A DNA stretch of 64,000 nt, taken from Thermosporothrix hazakensis. GTDB taxonomy: Bacteria > Chloroflexota > Ktedonobacteria > Ktedonobacterales > Ktedonobacteraceae. Below, piece by piece: positions 52,134 through 60,154 of this stretch; position 1 is the first letter of the stretch, and every line of letters begins with the position of its first letter. A model generated the notes under the pieces. That model did not search any database and was not told the origin of the DNA. It was given only the letters and a program-made list of their open reading frames with translations. The stretch lies in assembly GCF_003253565.1 (NCBI RefSeq), contig NZ_QKUF01000015.1, positions 92,929 through 156,928 on the forward strand, written 5' to 3'. The position numbers and the translations under genes are program-made.

Positions 52134-53312
52134 TTAGCGGACCCTGTTAGAAGGGTACGGTGGATAGTCTGGCGGTGGGACAATCAAATACGGACCGTCA
52201 GAACTATCCGAATCAACCAGTTGTGCGTTTTGCATCCAGGATGGATAATCAAAGGTCTGCCAGATATGATTGAAGGGAGCGTTGTACCGCAAAGCCGCCT
52301 CAACATCGAACGGCTTTAAGTTCTCTGCAATCGAGACCAATCGATCCTGGGTTACTCCATCACGAACGTCGCCCTGAATCCAGAAAATGACTCCATTTTT
52401 TTCAAAAATAAGCTCGGAATATCCGTTATATACCCATTTATGAGCATTAGAGTCCTGCAAGGGCATCCATTTGCCATTCACAATAATAGCGGCTTTGCCA
52501 TCAGGGCCCACCTTTAGCTCGTGAACCGAGCCAAGCGAGACACTTTGTACCACCTTGACACGGGGCTTAAATTGCCAGATGGCAATTTCACCCACGCCAT
52601 GTGGCTTGATGCCCGGGCGGTTATACGTTGCCACCAGTTTCAGGATCGGACCATCAGTCCACTCCTGCCCGGGTCGCTGAATTAAACTCACGCTTTCGGT
52701 GTGGAAATTGGGTGGCCATTCAAAAGCATAATAGAAAGGGAAGTGGAGTAACCGCTGCACGTCAGGCAGACTGAGATGTTCGGGTTCATCAGTTGTCTTA
52801 TGTTCTGATTGATGTGATACCTCCGTTTGAGGAGTGTGAGACTGAACCACGCCGGTGTGAGGACCAACAAATAGAAAGAGTAAGCCATTCGCAAAGGCAT
52901 TGCCGGTAGCAAGCATTGATACCAGCATAAATAACAGACAGGCCATCCCAAAGGCGACCAGAGAGCGATGGAGATGAAGGGGTGGAAGCAACGAAGGAAG
53001 CCGCCACCTGTTTCGTTTAGCAGAGCGAAAGAGTCGACGTCGCAACTTTAATCGACGGAAGACACGCGCTTGTGTTCTTTGCTCTAACCCCCTGGGTGCC
53101 TCCTGATACCTGGTATTATCGGCATCCAACAGTGTTTGAGCAAAATAGGGAGGCAATTCATCCTGATCAGCAGGAAAGAGCGTGCCCAATTCTCGGGCAA
53201 AAGCAAGGTCTTCTTCTGAAAAGTCCTCAGGAAGTCCCTGAGCCCGCAGGCACGAATCAAGCCAGGCGTCATCGTCGTTGTGCAATCGTCTGTCAAATTC
53301 GCTCATACTCAT
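52134..53312 (-). CDS. Probable membrane anti-sigma factor
   Basis: A 392-residue protein. The start is ATG 53312 (MSMSEFDRRL), seven bases after AAGGAG. Residues ~1-105 are cytoplasmic and charged (FSEEDLAFARELGTLFPADQDELPPYF), then a basic helix RRLKLRRRLFRSAKRNRWRL precedes one transmembrane helix (about 122-147); the remainder is an extracellular domain of ~245 residues with no motif I recognise, resembling DUF4367/outer-sensor domains (IVNGKWMPL, DRLVSIAENLKPF). It overlaps the sigma factor gene by 20 bp, the usual arrangement of an ECF sigma factor and its anti-sigma factor. There is no canonical zinc-binding HxxxCxxC motif, so it is a non-ZAS type. Confidence 0.7.
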   Translation of the reverse strand: MSMSEFDRRLHNDDDAWLDSCLRAQGLPEDFSEEDLAFARELGTLFPADQDELPPYFAQTLLDADNTRYQEAPRGLEQRTQARVFRRLKLRRRLFRSAKRNRWRLPSLLPPLHLHRSLVAFGMACLLFMLVSMLATGNAFANGLLFLFVGPHTGVVQSHTPQTEVSHQSEHKTTDEPEHLSLPDVQRLLHFPFYYAFEWPPNFHTESVSLIQRPGQEWTDGPILKLVATYNRPGIKPHGVGEIAIWQFKPRVKVVQSVSLGSVHELKVGPDGKAAIIVNGKWMPLQDSNAHKWVYNGYSELIFEKNGVIFWIQGDVRDGVTQDRLVSIAENLKPFDVEAALRYNAPFNHIWQTFDYPSWMQNAQLVDSDSSDGPYLIVPPPDYPPYPSNRVR

Positions 53313-53955
53313 GTGCATGCTCCTTGAGCGCCTCACGTAAGCTTTTCCGCGCTCGCCAGAGACGAGTATCTACTGCATGCCGGGTCAGTCCGGTCTTGGC
53401 AGCCAGTTCCTCGGTACTGGCGAATCTGAAATACCGCTGATAGATCAAGTAGCGGTCCAGCTCAGGCAACGTCGCCAAGGCAAGGCGCAGTTCTTCGCGC
53501 CTTTCACTTTGCTCTAGCAGATGTTCCATACTGGCTTCAGGATGTGGGGGAAGAGCCACTCTGCTCTCGTGTTCATAGCCCCAACCAGAAGACTTACGGC
53601 CACCGCCATCTGACGAGTTCCATTGACGATTCTCATCAGCCGATTGCAAATTATGGGCCTGTCGTCGACAGAGTTGACGTCGACGATCCAGGGCGATATA
53701 CTTCGCCCGCATGGTCAACCAGGTACGCAGTGTGCCGCGGCTGGCATCGAAGGTATCAATCTCCTGCCAGACGGCGACAAAGAGGTCATTGACACATTCC
53801 TCTGCGTCCTGAGCGACGCCGATACCGTCTAAGACGATACGGATAAAATAAAACACTTCACGCGAATACCGGGAGATGAGAGTTTCCAAAGCGTCCGGGT
53901 CACGTTCATACAACCGTCGGGCAAGGTCATCATCTGACCAATCATGTCGCACCAT
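53293..53955 (-). CDS. ECF-type RNA polymerase sigma factor
   Basis: A 220-residue sigma factor. I start at ATG 53955 (MVRHDWSDDDLARRL), six bases after GAGGAG; an in-frame extension of 53 residues upstream has no sigma homology. Region 2 (residues ~8-85) has DALETLISRYSREVFYFI and AEECVNDLFVAVWQEIDTFDASRGTLRTWLTMRAKYIALDRRR (region 2.4 arginines), and region 4 (~150-215) has LPELDRYLIYQRYFRFASTEELAAKTGLTRHAVDTRLWRARKSLREAL in blocks. A ~50-residue linker is Ser/Gly-rich. Its stop is within the anti-sigma gene start. Confidence 0.9.
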   Translation of the reverse strand: MVRHDWSDDDLARRLYERDPDALETLISRYSREVFYFIRIVLDGIGVAQDAEECVNDLFVAVWQEIDTFDASRGTLRTWLTMRAKYIALDRRRQLCRRQAHNLQSADENRQWNSSDGGGRKSSGWGYEHESRVALPPHPEASMEHLLEQSERREELRLALATLPELDRYLIYQRYFRFASTEELAAKTGLTRHAVDTRLWRARKSLREALKEHAHEYERI

Positions 53956-54416
53956 CTTCGCTCCTCGAAGACCTGTGTACATCTTGACTTTCGGGCAAGT
54001 CCGCCCCTGAAAAGAACCACCCAGACTACTTAAGACCTGCCGAGGAGGAGGAAAAGTCGAAGATATACCTGATCCAATGGTACACTCGCCTTTCCATGTA
54101 TATACGTCGATCAAGATGTATATCTCTCATGGAAAAAGGCTTTTTTCAATTTTGCGTAAAAGATAGACAAAAGTCAAGAGTTTCTATCCACGAAATTGAG
54201 CATCCGGTTCTAAAAATCGAGTACTTTCCTGTTTTTTCCGCCTGCATCACTCCCCCCAATTGGGCCAGACACACGGAGAGAACCCGAATATATAGGCGGT
54301 GCTGTGTATTAAGAACAAACGTCCTGCTATGATCTCCCTTCTTCCTGTATCTCTTTCTATATTTGCATGCTATAATAGCACCATATTCTTATTTCGTACA
54401 TGGGGGGTTTTCGTAA
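53956..54416. other. Divergent intergenic region, sigma factor / DUF1028 gene
   Basis: 461 bp. It contains an imperfect inverted repeat ATATACGT-N8-ATGTATAT (54100-54123), possibly a sigma-factor-related promoter or operator element, an AT-rich tract and, near 54370, TATAAT 45 bp upstream of the DUF1028 start. No gene. Confidence 0.4.
54100..54123. promoter_or_regulatory. Inverted repeat upstream of the sigma factor gene
   Basis: Arms ATATACGT and ATGTATAT match 7 of 8 around an 8-bp spacer, about 145 bp before the sigma factor start. Could be an operator for the sigma/anti-sigma unit. Confidence 0.35.
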
Positions 54417-55280
54417 ATGACATACTCAATTGTTGCCCGTGATTCTCAAACTGGCGAGCTAGGGATAGCTGTTCAATCACGCTTTCTCGCCGTTGGTTCC
54501 GTTGTTCCCTGGGCAAAAGCAGGAGTAGGAGCCATTGCCACCCAGGCTTTTGCGAACACCAGCTATGGACCGGAGGGACTGGCCTTGCTGGAAAGCGGTC
54601 TTTCTCCTCAGGAAACGCTGGAACAGCTTCTCCAGCGCGATGCGGACGCCGCTGAACGACAGGTTGGCATTGTGGGAGCAACCGGCACACCAGTGACCTT
54701 CACCGGTGATCATTGTTTTTCCTGGGCAGGCGGCAAAACAGGCGAGCACTACGCCTGTCAGGGTAATATTCTTGTCAGCGAAGAGACCGTGCTTGCGATG
54801 GCTCATACCTTTGAAACAACTGAAGGTCTGCTCTGCGATCGACTGCTTGCGGCCCTGGCCGCGGGTCAGGCTGCCGGAGGAGACAGCCGCGGCCAACAAT
54901 CAGCCGCCTTGCTGGTCGTGCGAGAAAAAGGCGGCTATGGCGGTTTTAACGATCGCTTTATCGATCTCCGCGTTGACGATCACCCCACTCCAATTGAAGA
55001 GCTCAAGCGCCTGCTTCAGTTGCATAAACTGTATCTTTTCCCTCCTGATCCTGCCGATATCCTTCCCATTGACCAGACGATTGCCCATCAGCTTCAAATC
55101 ATGTTACAGGCCACTGGCGATTATCACGGTGAGCTTACTGGCGTCTATGATCAGGCGACACAGGAAGCATTCGAGCATTATATTGGACGTGAGAATCTTG
55201 AGGAACGCTGGTTCAAAGATCAGCGCATTGATCGAGTCGTGCTTAACTATATGAAAGAGCACATCCAGATCGTCAAATAA
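54417..55280 (+). CDS. DUF1028-family Ntn-hydrolase-like protein
   Basis: A 287-residue protein. The N-terminal ~220 residues are the DUF1028 domain: TYSIVARDSQTGELGIAVQSRFLAVGSVVPWAKAGVGAIATQAFAN, SYGPEGLALLESGLSP, GNILVSEETVLAM and GGDSRGQQSAALLVVRE. DUF1028 is related to the proteasome-like Ntn-hydrolase fold; no self-cleavage Thr/Ser/Cys is obvious here because the first residue after Met is Thr 2 (possible nucleophile if Met is removed). The C-terminal ~65 residues look like a peptidoglycan-binding-type helical module (LQATGDYHGELTGVYDQATQEAFEHY). Function unknown; catabolic peptidase-like roles have been proposed for the family. Confidence 0.85.
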   Translation: MTYSIVARDSQTGELGIAVQSRFLAVGSVVPWAKAGVGAIATQAFANTSYGPEGLALLESGLSPQETLEQLLQRDADAAERQVGIVGATGTPVTFTGDHCFSWAGGKTGEHYACQGNILVSEETVLAMAHTFETTEGLLCDRLLAALAAGQAAGGDSRGQQSAALLVVREKGGYGGFNDRFIDLRVDDHPTPIEELKRLLQLHKLYLFPPDPADILPIDQTIAHQLQIMLQATGDYHGELTGVYDQATQEAFEHYIGRENLEERWFKDQRIDRVVLNYMKEHIQIVK

Positions 55281-55286
55281 GCGCCA

Positions 55287-55853
55287 TCAGGCTCTCTGTT
55301 TCCGGGCTTGAGGAGGAAATTCAAGATAACGTGCCGGGATCGGATCGGAGAGCCAGATAGCGTCATTGCCAGGTGCAAAGAAGATTCCATCTTCATAGGC
55401 CGCTCGTGAGCGCACCACAAGCAGCACCGGGGTAGAGGTACGGCGGAGCGCCACCATGCGAGCAGTCTCACGCTCCTCGGAGAGGTGAACATACTGCCTT
55501 CTCATTGGACGCAAGCCCTGTACCTGAATGATACGAGCCGCTTCGGGAGTTGTCCCGTGATAGAGCAGTGTGGGCGGAAGGGCCGCTTCACGCTGTATTT
55601 TCGTGGGGAGGGAATGGCCATAATACGCTCTGATCCTGCCATCTCGAAGCTCGAAGCGCTGCTTATCCGCGTTCTCCATCACCATATGTATGGTATCTTC
55701 TCCGATATGGCGCCATTCCGCACGTCTCTTTCGCAGCGCCGCAAGCAAAGCATCCAGCGAGACCCACCCTTGCACATCAAGCTGTAAGCCAAACTCATCG
55801 GGATGGTGTCGCAAAGCGTATGAGATTGTTTTACTCAGACGTTTCAGATCCAT
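55287..55853 (-). CDS. kptA: RNA 2'-phosphotransferase (KptA/Tpt1)
   Basis: A 188-residue protein of the Tpt1 family, which in eukaryotes removes the splice-junction 2'-phosphate of tRNA using NAD. The N-terminal RNA-binding lobe (LSKTISYALRHHPDEFGLQLDVQGWVSLDALL) and C-terminal ADP-ribosyltransferase-like lobe (LYHGTTPEAARIIQVQGLRPMRRQYVHLSEERETARMV) contain the conserved Arg-His...His-Gly-Thr and Arg...His-Leu-Ser residues. The role in bacteria, which lack intron-splicing ligase products, is unresolved. It is convergent with and 6 bp from the DUF1028 gene. Confidence 0.94.
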   Translation of the reverse strand: MDLKRLSKTISYALRHHPDEFGLQLDVQGWVSLDALLAALRKRRAEWRHIGEDTIHMVMENADKQRFELRDGRIRAYYGHSLPTKIQREAALPPTLLYHGTTPEAARIIQVQGLRPMRRQYVHLSEERETARMVALRRTSTPVLLVVRSRAAYEDGIFFAPGNDAIWLSDPIPARYLEFPPQARKQRA

Positions 55854-55876
55854 TACGCCCCCTCATTTCAGACAAA

Positions 55877-55910
55877 GAAAGGGCACTTCTCAAGAGAGAA
55901 GCACCCTTTC
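55877..55910 (-). terminator. Terminator after the FAD/4Fe-4S oxidoreductase gene
   Basis: Arms GAAAGGGTGCTTCTC and GAGAAGTGCCCTTTC (G-U pairs) with a 4-5 nt loop; T-rich tail TTTGTC on the minus strand. It lies 15 bp after the stop codon. Confidence 0.75.
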
Positions 55911-55925
55911 CCGCGCATTCTTCTT

Positions 55926-57731
55926 TTAGACATTGAGTACCGGGATCTTGGAGACACTCCAACGCTTGTTCGGGCTGGAGACCTCGAACTGGATCATAGA
56001 GATTGCATCTGTCGGGCAGCGCACAACACAGAGGCCACACCGGATACACTTCTCTTCATCGATGATCATATCGGCACCACCGCGCCAGGTCTCGGTTCCC
56101 TGATGCATCGGGTCACCCTTCACCACGCGTGAGAGGCCTTCCATGCTGATACAGTCATAGGGGCAGATATCGACACAGCCAGAACAGAGAATACAGATCG
56201 AGGGGTCGATCATAATATTCAACTGACACTGCAAACAGCGTCTCGCCTGTACCACAGCCTCCTCTGGGGAGTAACCGATTTCGGTTTCGCGTGTATGGCT
56301 GTAGCGATCCTTCAACGGCAGCGAAGGAATTAACTGATGTGGAATGGACTCATAGTTGTCGACCATACCACGGCGATAGTCGGGTAGTTCAATCTCGACT
56401 GGAGGTTCAGCCGGGATATCCTCACCACCAAGATAGCGGTTAATCGCACCAGCAGCATCGCGTCCGTCACCGATCGCGGAAATCAGGTTACGAGCGCCCT
56501 GAGTGTAGTCACCGCCGGCGAAGAGGCCAGGGTAGCTTGTCATCCAGGTCTCATAATCGATCAACGGCACGCCCCATTTGTTCACCTCAAGCCCGAGTTC
56601 CTCGGCCTGAAGCCAGGAGGTGTCGCTATACTGACCGAAGCAGGGCACCACCGTATCAACCTCAATCTCAAACTCGGTTCCAGGGATTGGAACCGGGCGG
56701 CGGCGACCGCTGGCATCGGGGTCACCAAGCTTGTTACGGATAAAGCGAATGCCACTGACATGGACACCATCCTTTGAGGTGACTTCGGTCTGCGAAACGA
56801 GGTACTGGAACTCAACGCCTTCCAGCTTCGCCTCATCAACCTCGTACTCATCGGCGGGCTGCTCTTCTTCGGAGCGGCGATACATAACGTAGACCTTCTC
56901 CGCACCAAAGCGAATCGCGGTACGGCAGCAGTCCATAGCCGTAAAGCCAGCGCCGATAATGGCCACTCGCTTGCCGATAAAGGCAGGCTCACCGAAGTTC
57001 GTCTTATCCAGCAGCTTAATGCCGTCTTCGACGCCGAAGAGGTCTGCGCCCTTCACCACTTTCCCATCAGGGCCGGTCATCGGGTTCGGGATGTAACAGC
57101 CAGCGCCGATAAAGACCGCATCATATTCTTTCAGCAGATCAGTCAACTGAACGTCACGGCCAACCCGGGTATTGTATTTCACCTCAACACCCAGATCCTC
57201 CATGTACTCGTCACACTCTTCGCGAGTGATCTCACGCGGCAAGCGCCATACAGGAATACCGTTGATCATCACGCCGCCAGCGACCGGATACTGCTCATAA
57301 ATGGTGACTGGATAGCCCATTTCACGCAGATCACGGGCACAGGCCAGACCAGCCGAGCCGGCGCCAACAATCGCAACCTTTTTATCTTTCGTAATAGGAG
57401 GAGGATCGGCATGATGGCGATATTCGCGATGGTCGGCTGCTGCACGCTTCAGCCAGCAGATCGCGATCGGTTTTCCATCAACCTTGTTACGACGACACAC
57501 CGGCTCACAGGGACGCGCACAGGTACGACCGAGGACACCGGGTACGACGTTCGCTCTGCGGTTCAAAAGATAGGCTTCGTCAAAGCGGGCCTGAGAGATC
57601 AGGCCGATATAGGTGGCGACGTCCGTATGTGCCGGACAGCCAACCTGACACGGTATATTTGTTTGATACCAATCTGGCGTTGTAATTACAGATTGATACC
57701 TGGGTTCCAATTCGCTATCGGGATCAATCAT
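55926..57731 (-). CDS. FAD-dependent oxidoreductase with N- and C-terminal iron-sulfur clusters (GltD/NfnB-like)
   Basis: A 601-residue protein of the glutamate-synthase-small-subunit family. The start is ATG 57731 behind GGAAAGGA. The N-terminal double-cluster domain has CQVGCPAHTDVATYIGL, GRTCARPCEPVCRRN; then FAD-binding VAIVGAGSAGLACARDL, and NAD(P)-binding VAIIGAGFTAMDCCRTA, GQYSDTS and LFAGGDYTQGARNLISAIGDGRDAA. Two C-terminal 4Fe-4S ferredoxin clusters follow (CILCSGCVDICP, CIRCGLCVVRCPTD), which GltD lacks. It probably moves electrons between NAD(P)H and ferredoxin or an enzyme partner. No large glutamate synthase subunit gene is adjacent, so the partner is unknown. Confidence 0.88.
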   Translation of the reverse strand: MIDPDSELEPRYQSVITTPDWYQTNIPCQVGCPAHTDVATYIGLISQARFDEAYLLNRRANVVPGVLGRTCARPCEPVCRRNKVDGKPIAICWLKRAAADHREYRHHADPPPITKDKKVAIVGAGSAGLACARDLREMGYPVTIYEQYPVAGGVMINGIPVWRLPREITREECDEYMEDLGVEVKYNTRVGRDVQLTDLLKEYDAVFIGAGCYIPNPMTGPDGKVVKGADLFGVEDGIKLLDKTNFGEPAFIGKRVAIIGAGFTAMDCCRTAIRFGAEKVYVMYRRSEEEQPADEYEVDEAKLEGVEFQYLVSQTEVTSKDGVHVSGIRFIRNKLGDPDASGRRRPVPIPGTEFEIEVDTVVPCFGQYSDTSWLQAEELGLEVNKWGVPLIDYETWMTSYPGLFAGGDYTQGARNLISAIGDGRDAAGAINRYLGGEDIPAEPPVEIELPDYRRGMVDNYESIPHQLIPSLPLKDRYSHTRETEIGYSPEEAVVQARRCLQCQLNIMIDPSICILCSGCVDICPYDCISMEGLSRVVKGDPMHQGTETWRGGADMIIDEEKCIRCGLCVVRCPTDAISMIQFEVSSPNKRWSVSKIPVLNV

Positions 57732-58151
57732 AGAGCTAAGTCCTTTCCTGAGCAACCTGCGCTTCTACCCTCTTAGCTACGGTCTGAGCACGTGCAACAG
57801 GGGAGACATGAAGGCCTACCCCTCGCGGGCGGCCCCTTTGTTTATTGCTAAATAGATTTCGCAGTGTAACAGGCACTGCACAGAATCAATAATTGCTTCT
57901 ATTTTCGGTACGTTATAAGCACATGCAGAGCTACTTTTCCTCGTCAGATTATAGCATACGGCGTTAAGACCAAACAAGGTAGAAGCAGGCAGCAAAAAGG
58001 TATTCCGAGAGACCAATGCGAGAACAACAATAGCCCTGGCTTACCTCTGACGGAGATTCCTTCTTCGGCATGGCCCATCGCGCCCGGATACGGTATACTC
58101 ATTACAGACTTCGCATTTTACAATCCATCCAGAAGAAAGGAACAGAAAGCT
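57732..58151. other. Divergent intergenic region, oxidoreductase / hutU
   Basis: 420 bp without a gene. Contains the oxidoreductase promoter (57948-57977, minus), a hairpin GCAGTG/CACTGC near 57862-57880 in its long leader, and a TATACT about 50 bp before hutU. A frame at 57816-58016 has no RBS. Confidence 0.4.
57948..57977 (-). promoter_or_regulatory. Promoter of the FAD/4Fe-4S oxidoreductase gene
   Basis: TTGTTT and TATAAT on the minus strand with 18 bp between; predicted 5' untranslated region of about 210 nt. Confidence 0.55.
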
Positions 58152-59849
58152 ATGCCCAATAATGGACAGGCATCTTCAGCAAAGACGCCGAAGACGTCAG
58201 GACCACGTACGGTACACGCGCCTCGCGGCACCACTCTGAGCTGTAAAGGCTGGCAGCAGGAAGCTGCCATGCGCATGCTCATGAATAACCTGGACCCGGA
58301 GGTCGCGGAGCGCCCTGATGATCTCGTGGTCTACGGAGGAGCGGGACGCGCCGCTCGTTCCTGGGCGGCCTTCGATGCTATAGTACGTTCCCTCCAGCAA
58401 CTTGAGAATGATGAAACTCTCCTCGTTCAATCCGGGAAACCGGTTGGTATTTTTCGCACTCACCCCGATGCGCCCCGTGTGCTGATTGCTAACTCAAACC
58501 TCGTCCCCCATTGGGCCAACTGGGATGAGTTCCGCCGTCTTGAGGCGCTTGGCCTGACAATGTACGGTCAGATGACTGCGGGATCATGGATCTATATTGG
58601 CTCTCAGGGCATTGTGCAGGGTACCTATGAGACCTTTGCTGAAGCCGCACGCCGCCATTTTGGAGGATCGCTTAAAGGGAAGTTTGTCCTCACCGCAGGC
58701 CTCGGCGGTATGGGTGGCGCTCAGCCACTTGCCTGCACAATGAATGGGGGCGTCTGTCTGGCCGTAGAGGTCGACGAAAGCCGTATCCGCCGTCGTCTCG
58801 AAACAGGCTATTGTGACGAGATTGCAAGCACACTCGATGAGGCGCTGAACCAGGTTCGCGAAGCCTGCGGCCAGGGGCAGCCACTCTCTATCGGCCTGAT
58901 TGGGAATGCCGCTGAAATTTATCCTGAACTGGTTCGTCGGGGGATCATCCCGGATATGGTAACTGACCAAACGTCGGCTCACGACGCACTCAATGGCTAT
59001 ATTCCCGCTGGCTACACGCTCGAAGAGGCAAATAAGCTGCGCGAACGCGATCCACAGGAGTATATCAAGCTGTCTCGCGCCTCTATGGTCACTCACGTAC
59101 AGGCCATGCTGGAAATGCAAAAGCGCGGCGCTGTTGTCTTTGACTATGGCAACAATCTGCGTGGTCAGGCATTGGAGGCCGGAGAGAACCATGCAATGGA
59201 CTTTCCGGGCTTCGTTCCTGCGTATATTCGCCCTCTCTTCTGCCGCGGCAAGGGACCATTCCGCTGGGTCGCCCTCTCTGGCGATCCTGAGGACATCTAC
59301 CGCACCGATGAGGCGCTGATGGAGCTCTTCCCGGAAAATGAGTCTCTGCATCGCTGGCTCAAGATGGCCCAGAAAAAGATTCACTTCCAGGGCCTTCCCG
59401 CCCGTATTTGCTGGCTTGGTTATGGCGAACGCGATAAGGCGGGGCTCAAATTCAATGAGCTGGTCGCAAAAGGGATCGTCAAGGCTCCTATTGTTATCGG
59501 ACGTGATCATCTTGATAGTGGTTCGGTTGCTTCGCCCTATCGTGAGACGGAGGCGATGAAAGACGGCAGCGATGCCATTGCGGACTGGCCGTTGCTCAAC
59601 GCGATGCTGAACACCGCTTCAGGCGCAACCTGGGTCTCCCTCCATCATGGCGGAGGTGTCGGTATTGGCTACTCCATTCATGCTGGACAGGTCATTGTCG
59701 CTGATGGAACACCGGAGGCCGCCGCACGCCTGAAACGTGTGCTGACCAACGATCCCGGAACCGGCGTGATGCGTCATGTCGATGCCGGTTATGATGAAGC
59801 AATTGACTGCGCCAGGGAGCTTGGTGTACAGATTCCTATGCTCGACTAA
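58152..59849 (+). CDS. hutU: Urocanate hydratase
   Basis: A 565-residue urocanase that adds water to urocanate (second step of histidine degradation) with tightly bound NAD. The N-terminus is LSCKGWQQEAAMRMLMNNLDPEVAERP; the NAD-binding GLGGMGGAQP and GNAAEIYPEL, and the conserved GQMTAGSWIYIGSQGIVQGTYETF, SNLVPHWANW, GKPVGIFRTH and LHHGGGVGIGYSIHAGQV are all present. The ~20-residue N-terminal Ala/Lys/Thr-rich extension is not conserved. No other hut gene lies in the window. Confidence 0.97.
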   Translation: MPNNGQASSAKTPKTSGPRTVHAPRGTTLSCKGWQQEAAMRMLMNNLDPEVAERPDDLVVYGGAGRAARSWAAFDAIVRSLQQLENDETLLVQSGKPVGIFRTHPDAPRVLIANSNLVPHWANWDEFRRLEALGLTMYGQMTAGSWIYIGSQGIVQGTYETFAEAARRHFGGSLKGKFVLTAGLGGMGGAQPLACTMNGGVCLAVEVDESRIRRRLETGYCDEIASTLDEALNQVREACGQGQPLSIGLIGNAAEIYPELVRRGIIPDMVTDQTSAHDALNGYIPAGYTLEEANKLRERDPQEYIKLSRASMVTHVQAMLEMQKRGAVVFDYGNNLRGQALEAGENHAMDFPGFVPAYIRPLFCRGKGPFRWVALSGDPEDIYRTDEALMELFPENESLHRWLKMAQKKIHFQGLPARICWLGYGERDKAGLKFNELVAKGIVKAPIVIGRDHLDSGSVASPYRETEAMKDGSDAIADWPLLNAMLNTASGATWVSLHHGGGVGIGYSIHAGQVIVADGTPEAAARLKRVLTNDPGTGVMRHVDAGYDEAIDCARELGVQIPMLD

Positions 59850-59868
59850 AAACCCACTTTATAGCAGC

Positions 59869-59899
59869 AGGGAGGACAGTTCTTGTTCTCCCTCCTTTT
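59869..59899 (+). terminator. Terminator after hutU
   Basis: AGGGAG-g-ACA pairs with TGT-t-CTCCCT around a 5-nt loop and is followed by CCTTTTA. 20 bp past the stop codon. Confidence 0.7.
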
Positions 59900-60027
59900 A
59901 TACTTATTTCTCGGTGAACTGCATTCTATCTCTTTCCTGATGATATATACAAGAACCATATAACACCACACGCCTTCTTTTCCTTTTTATTCTTCTACAT
60001 TCTGTGCCCTTTTGACATAAGAATGAC

Positions 60028-60056
60028 TTGCCAGGAACAAAGAAACCATGCATACT
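60028..60056 (+). promoter_or_regulatory. Promoter of the ABC-queG operon
   Basis: TTGCCA and CATACT with a 17-bp spacer, about 100 bp before the ABC ATPase start. An imperfect -10 lowers certainty. Confidence 0.45.
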
Positions 60057-60098
60057 AGGCACATACACCGTAACGAACCGCTAGTCAGAAAGTGTCAG

Positions 60099-60116
60099 CA
60101 CACAACACATTGTGTG
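60099..60116. promoter_or_regulatory. Inverted repeat CACACAA-CACA-TTGTGTG
   Basis: Perfect 7-bp arms around a 4-nt centre, in the leader 40 bp after the predicted start site. A possible repressor site for the exporter operon. Confidence 0.4.
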
Positions 60117-60154
60117 TACTGCTTTCCAGGGACAAGGAGCTATAAAGAGAGCTT

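Larger units (their letters stand above)
59850..60154. other. Region between hutU and the ABC exporter genes
   Basis: 305 bp. Contains the hutU terminator (59869-59899), an ABC promoter (60028-60056) and an inverted repeat CACACAA/TTGTGTG (60099-60116). No gene. Confidence 0.4.

Noticed and set aside
53956..54114. 53-residue extension of the sigma factor
   Set aside because: No sigma homology and GAGGAG favours ATG 53955.
57816..58016. 66-residue minus-strand frame in the hutU divergent gap
   Set aside because: No RBS, no homology, and it lies within the promoter/leader of the oxidoreductase gene.
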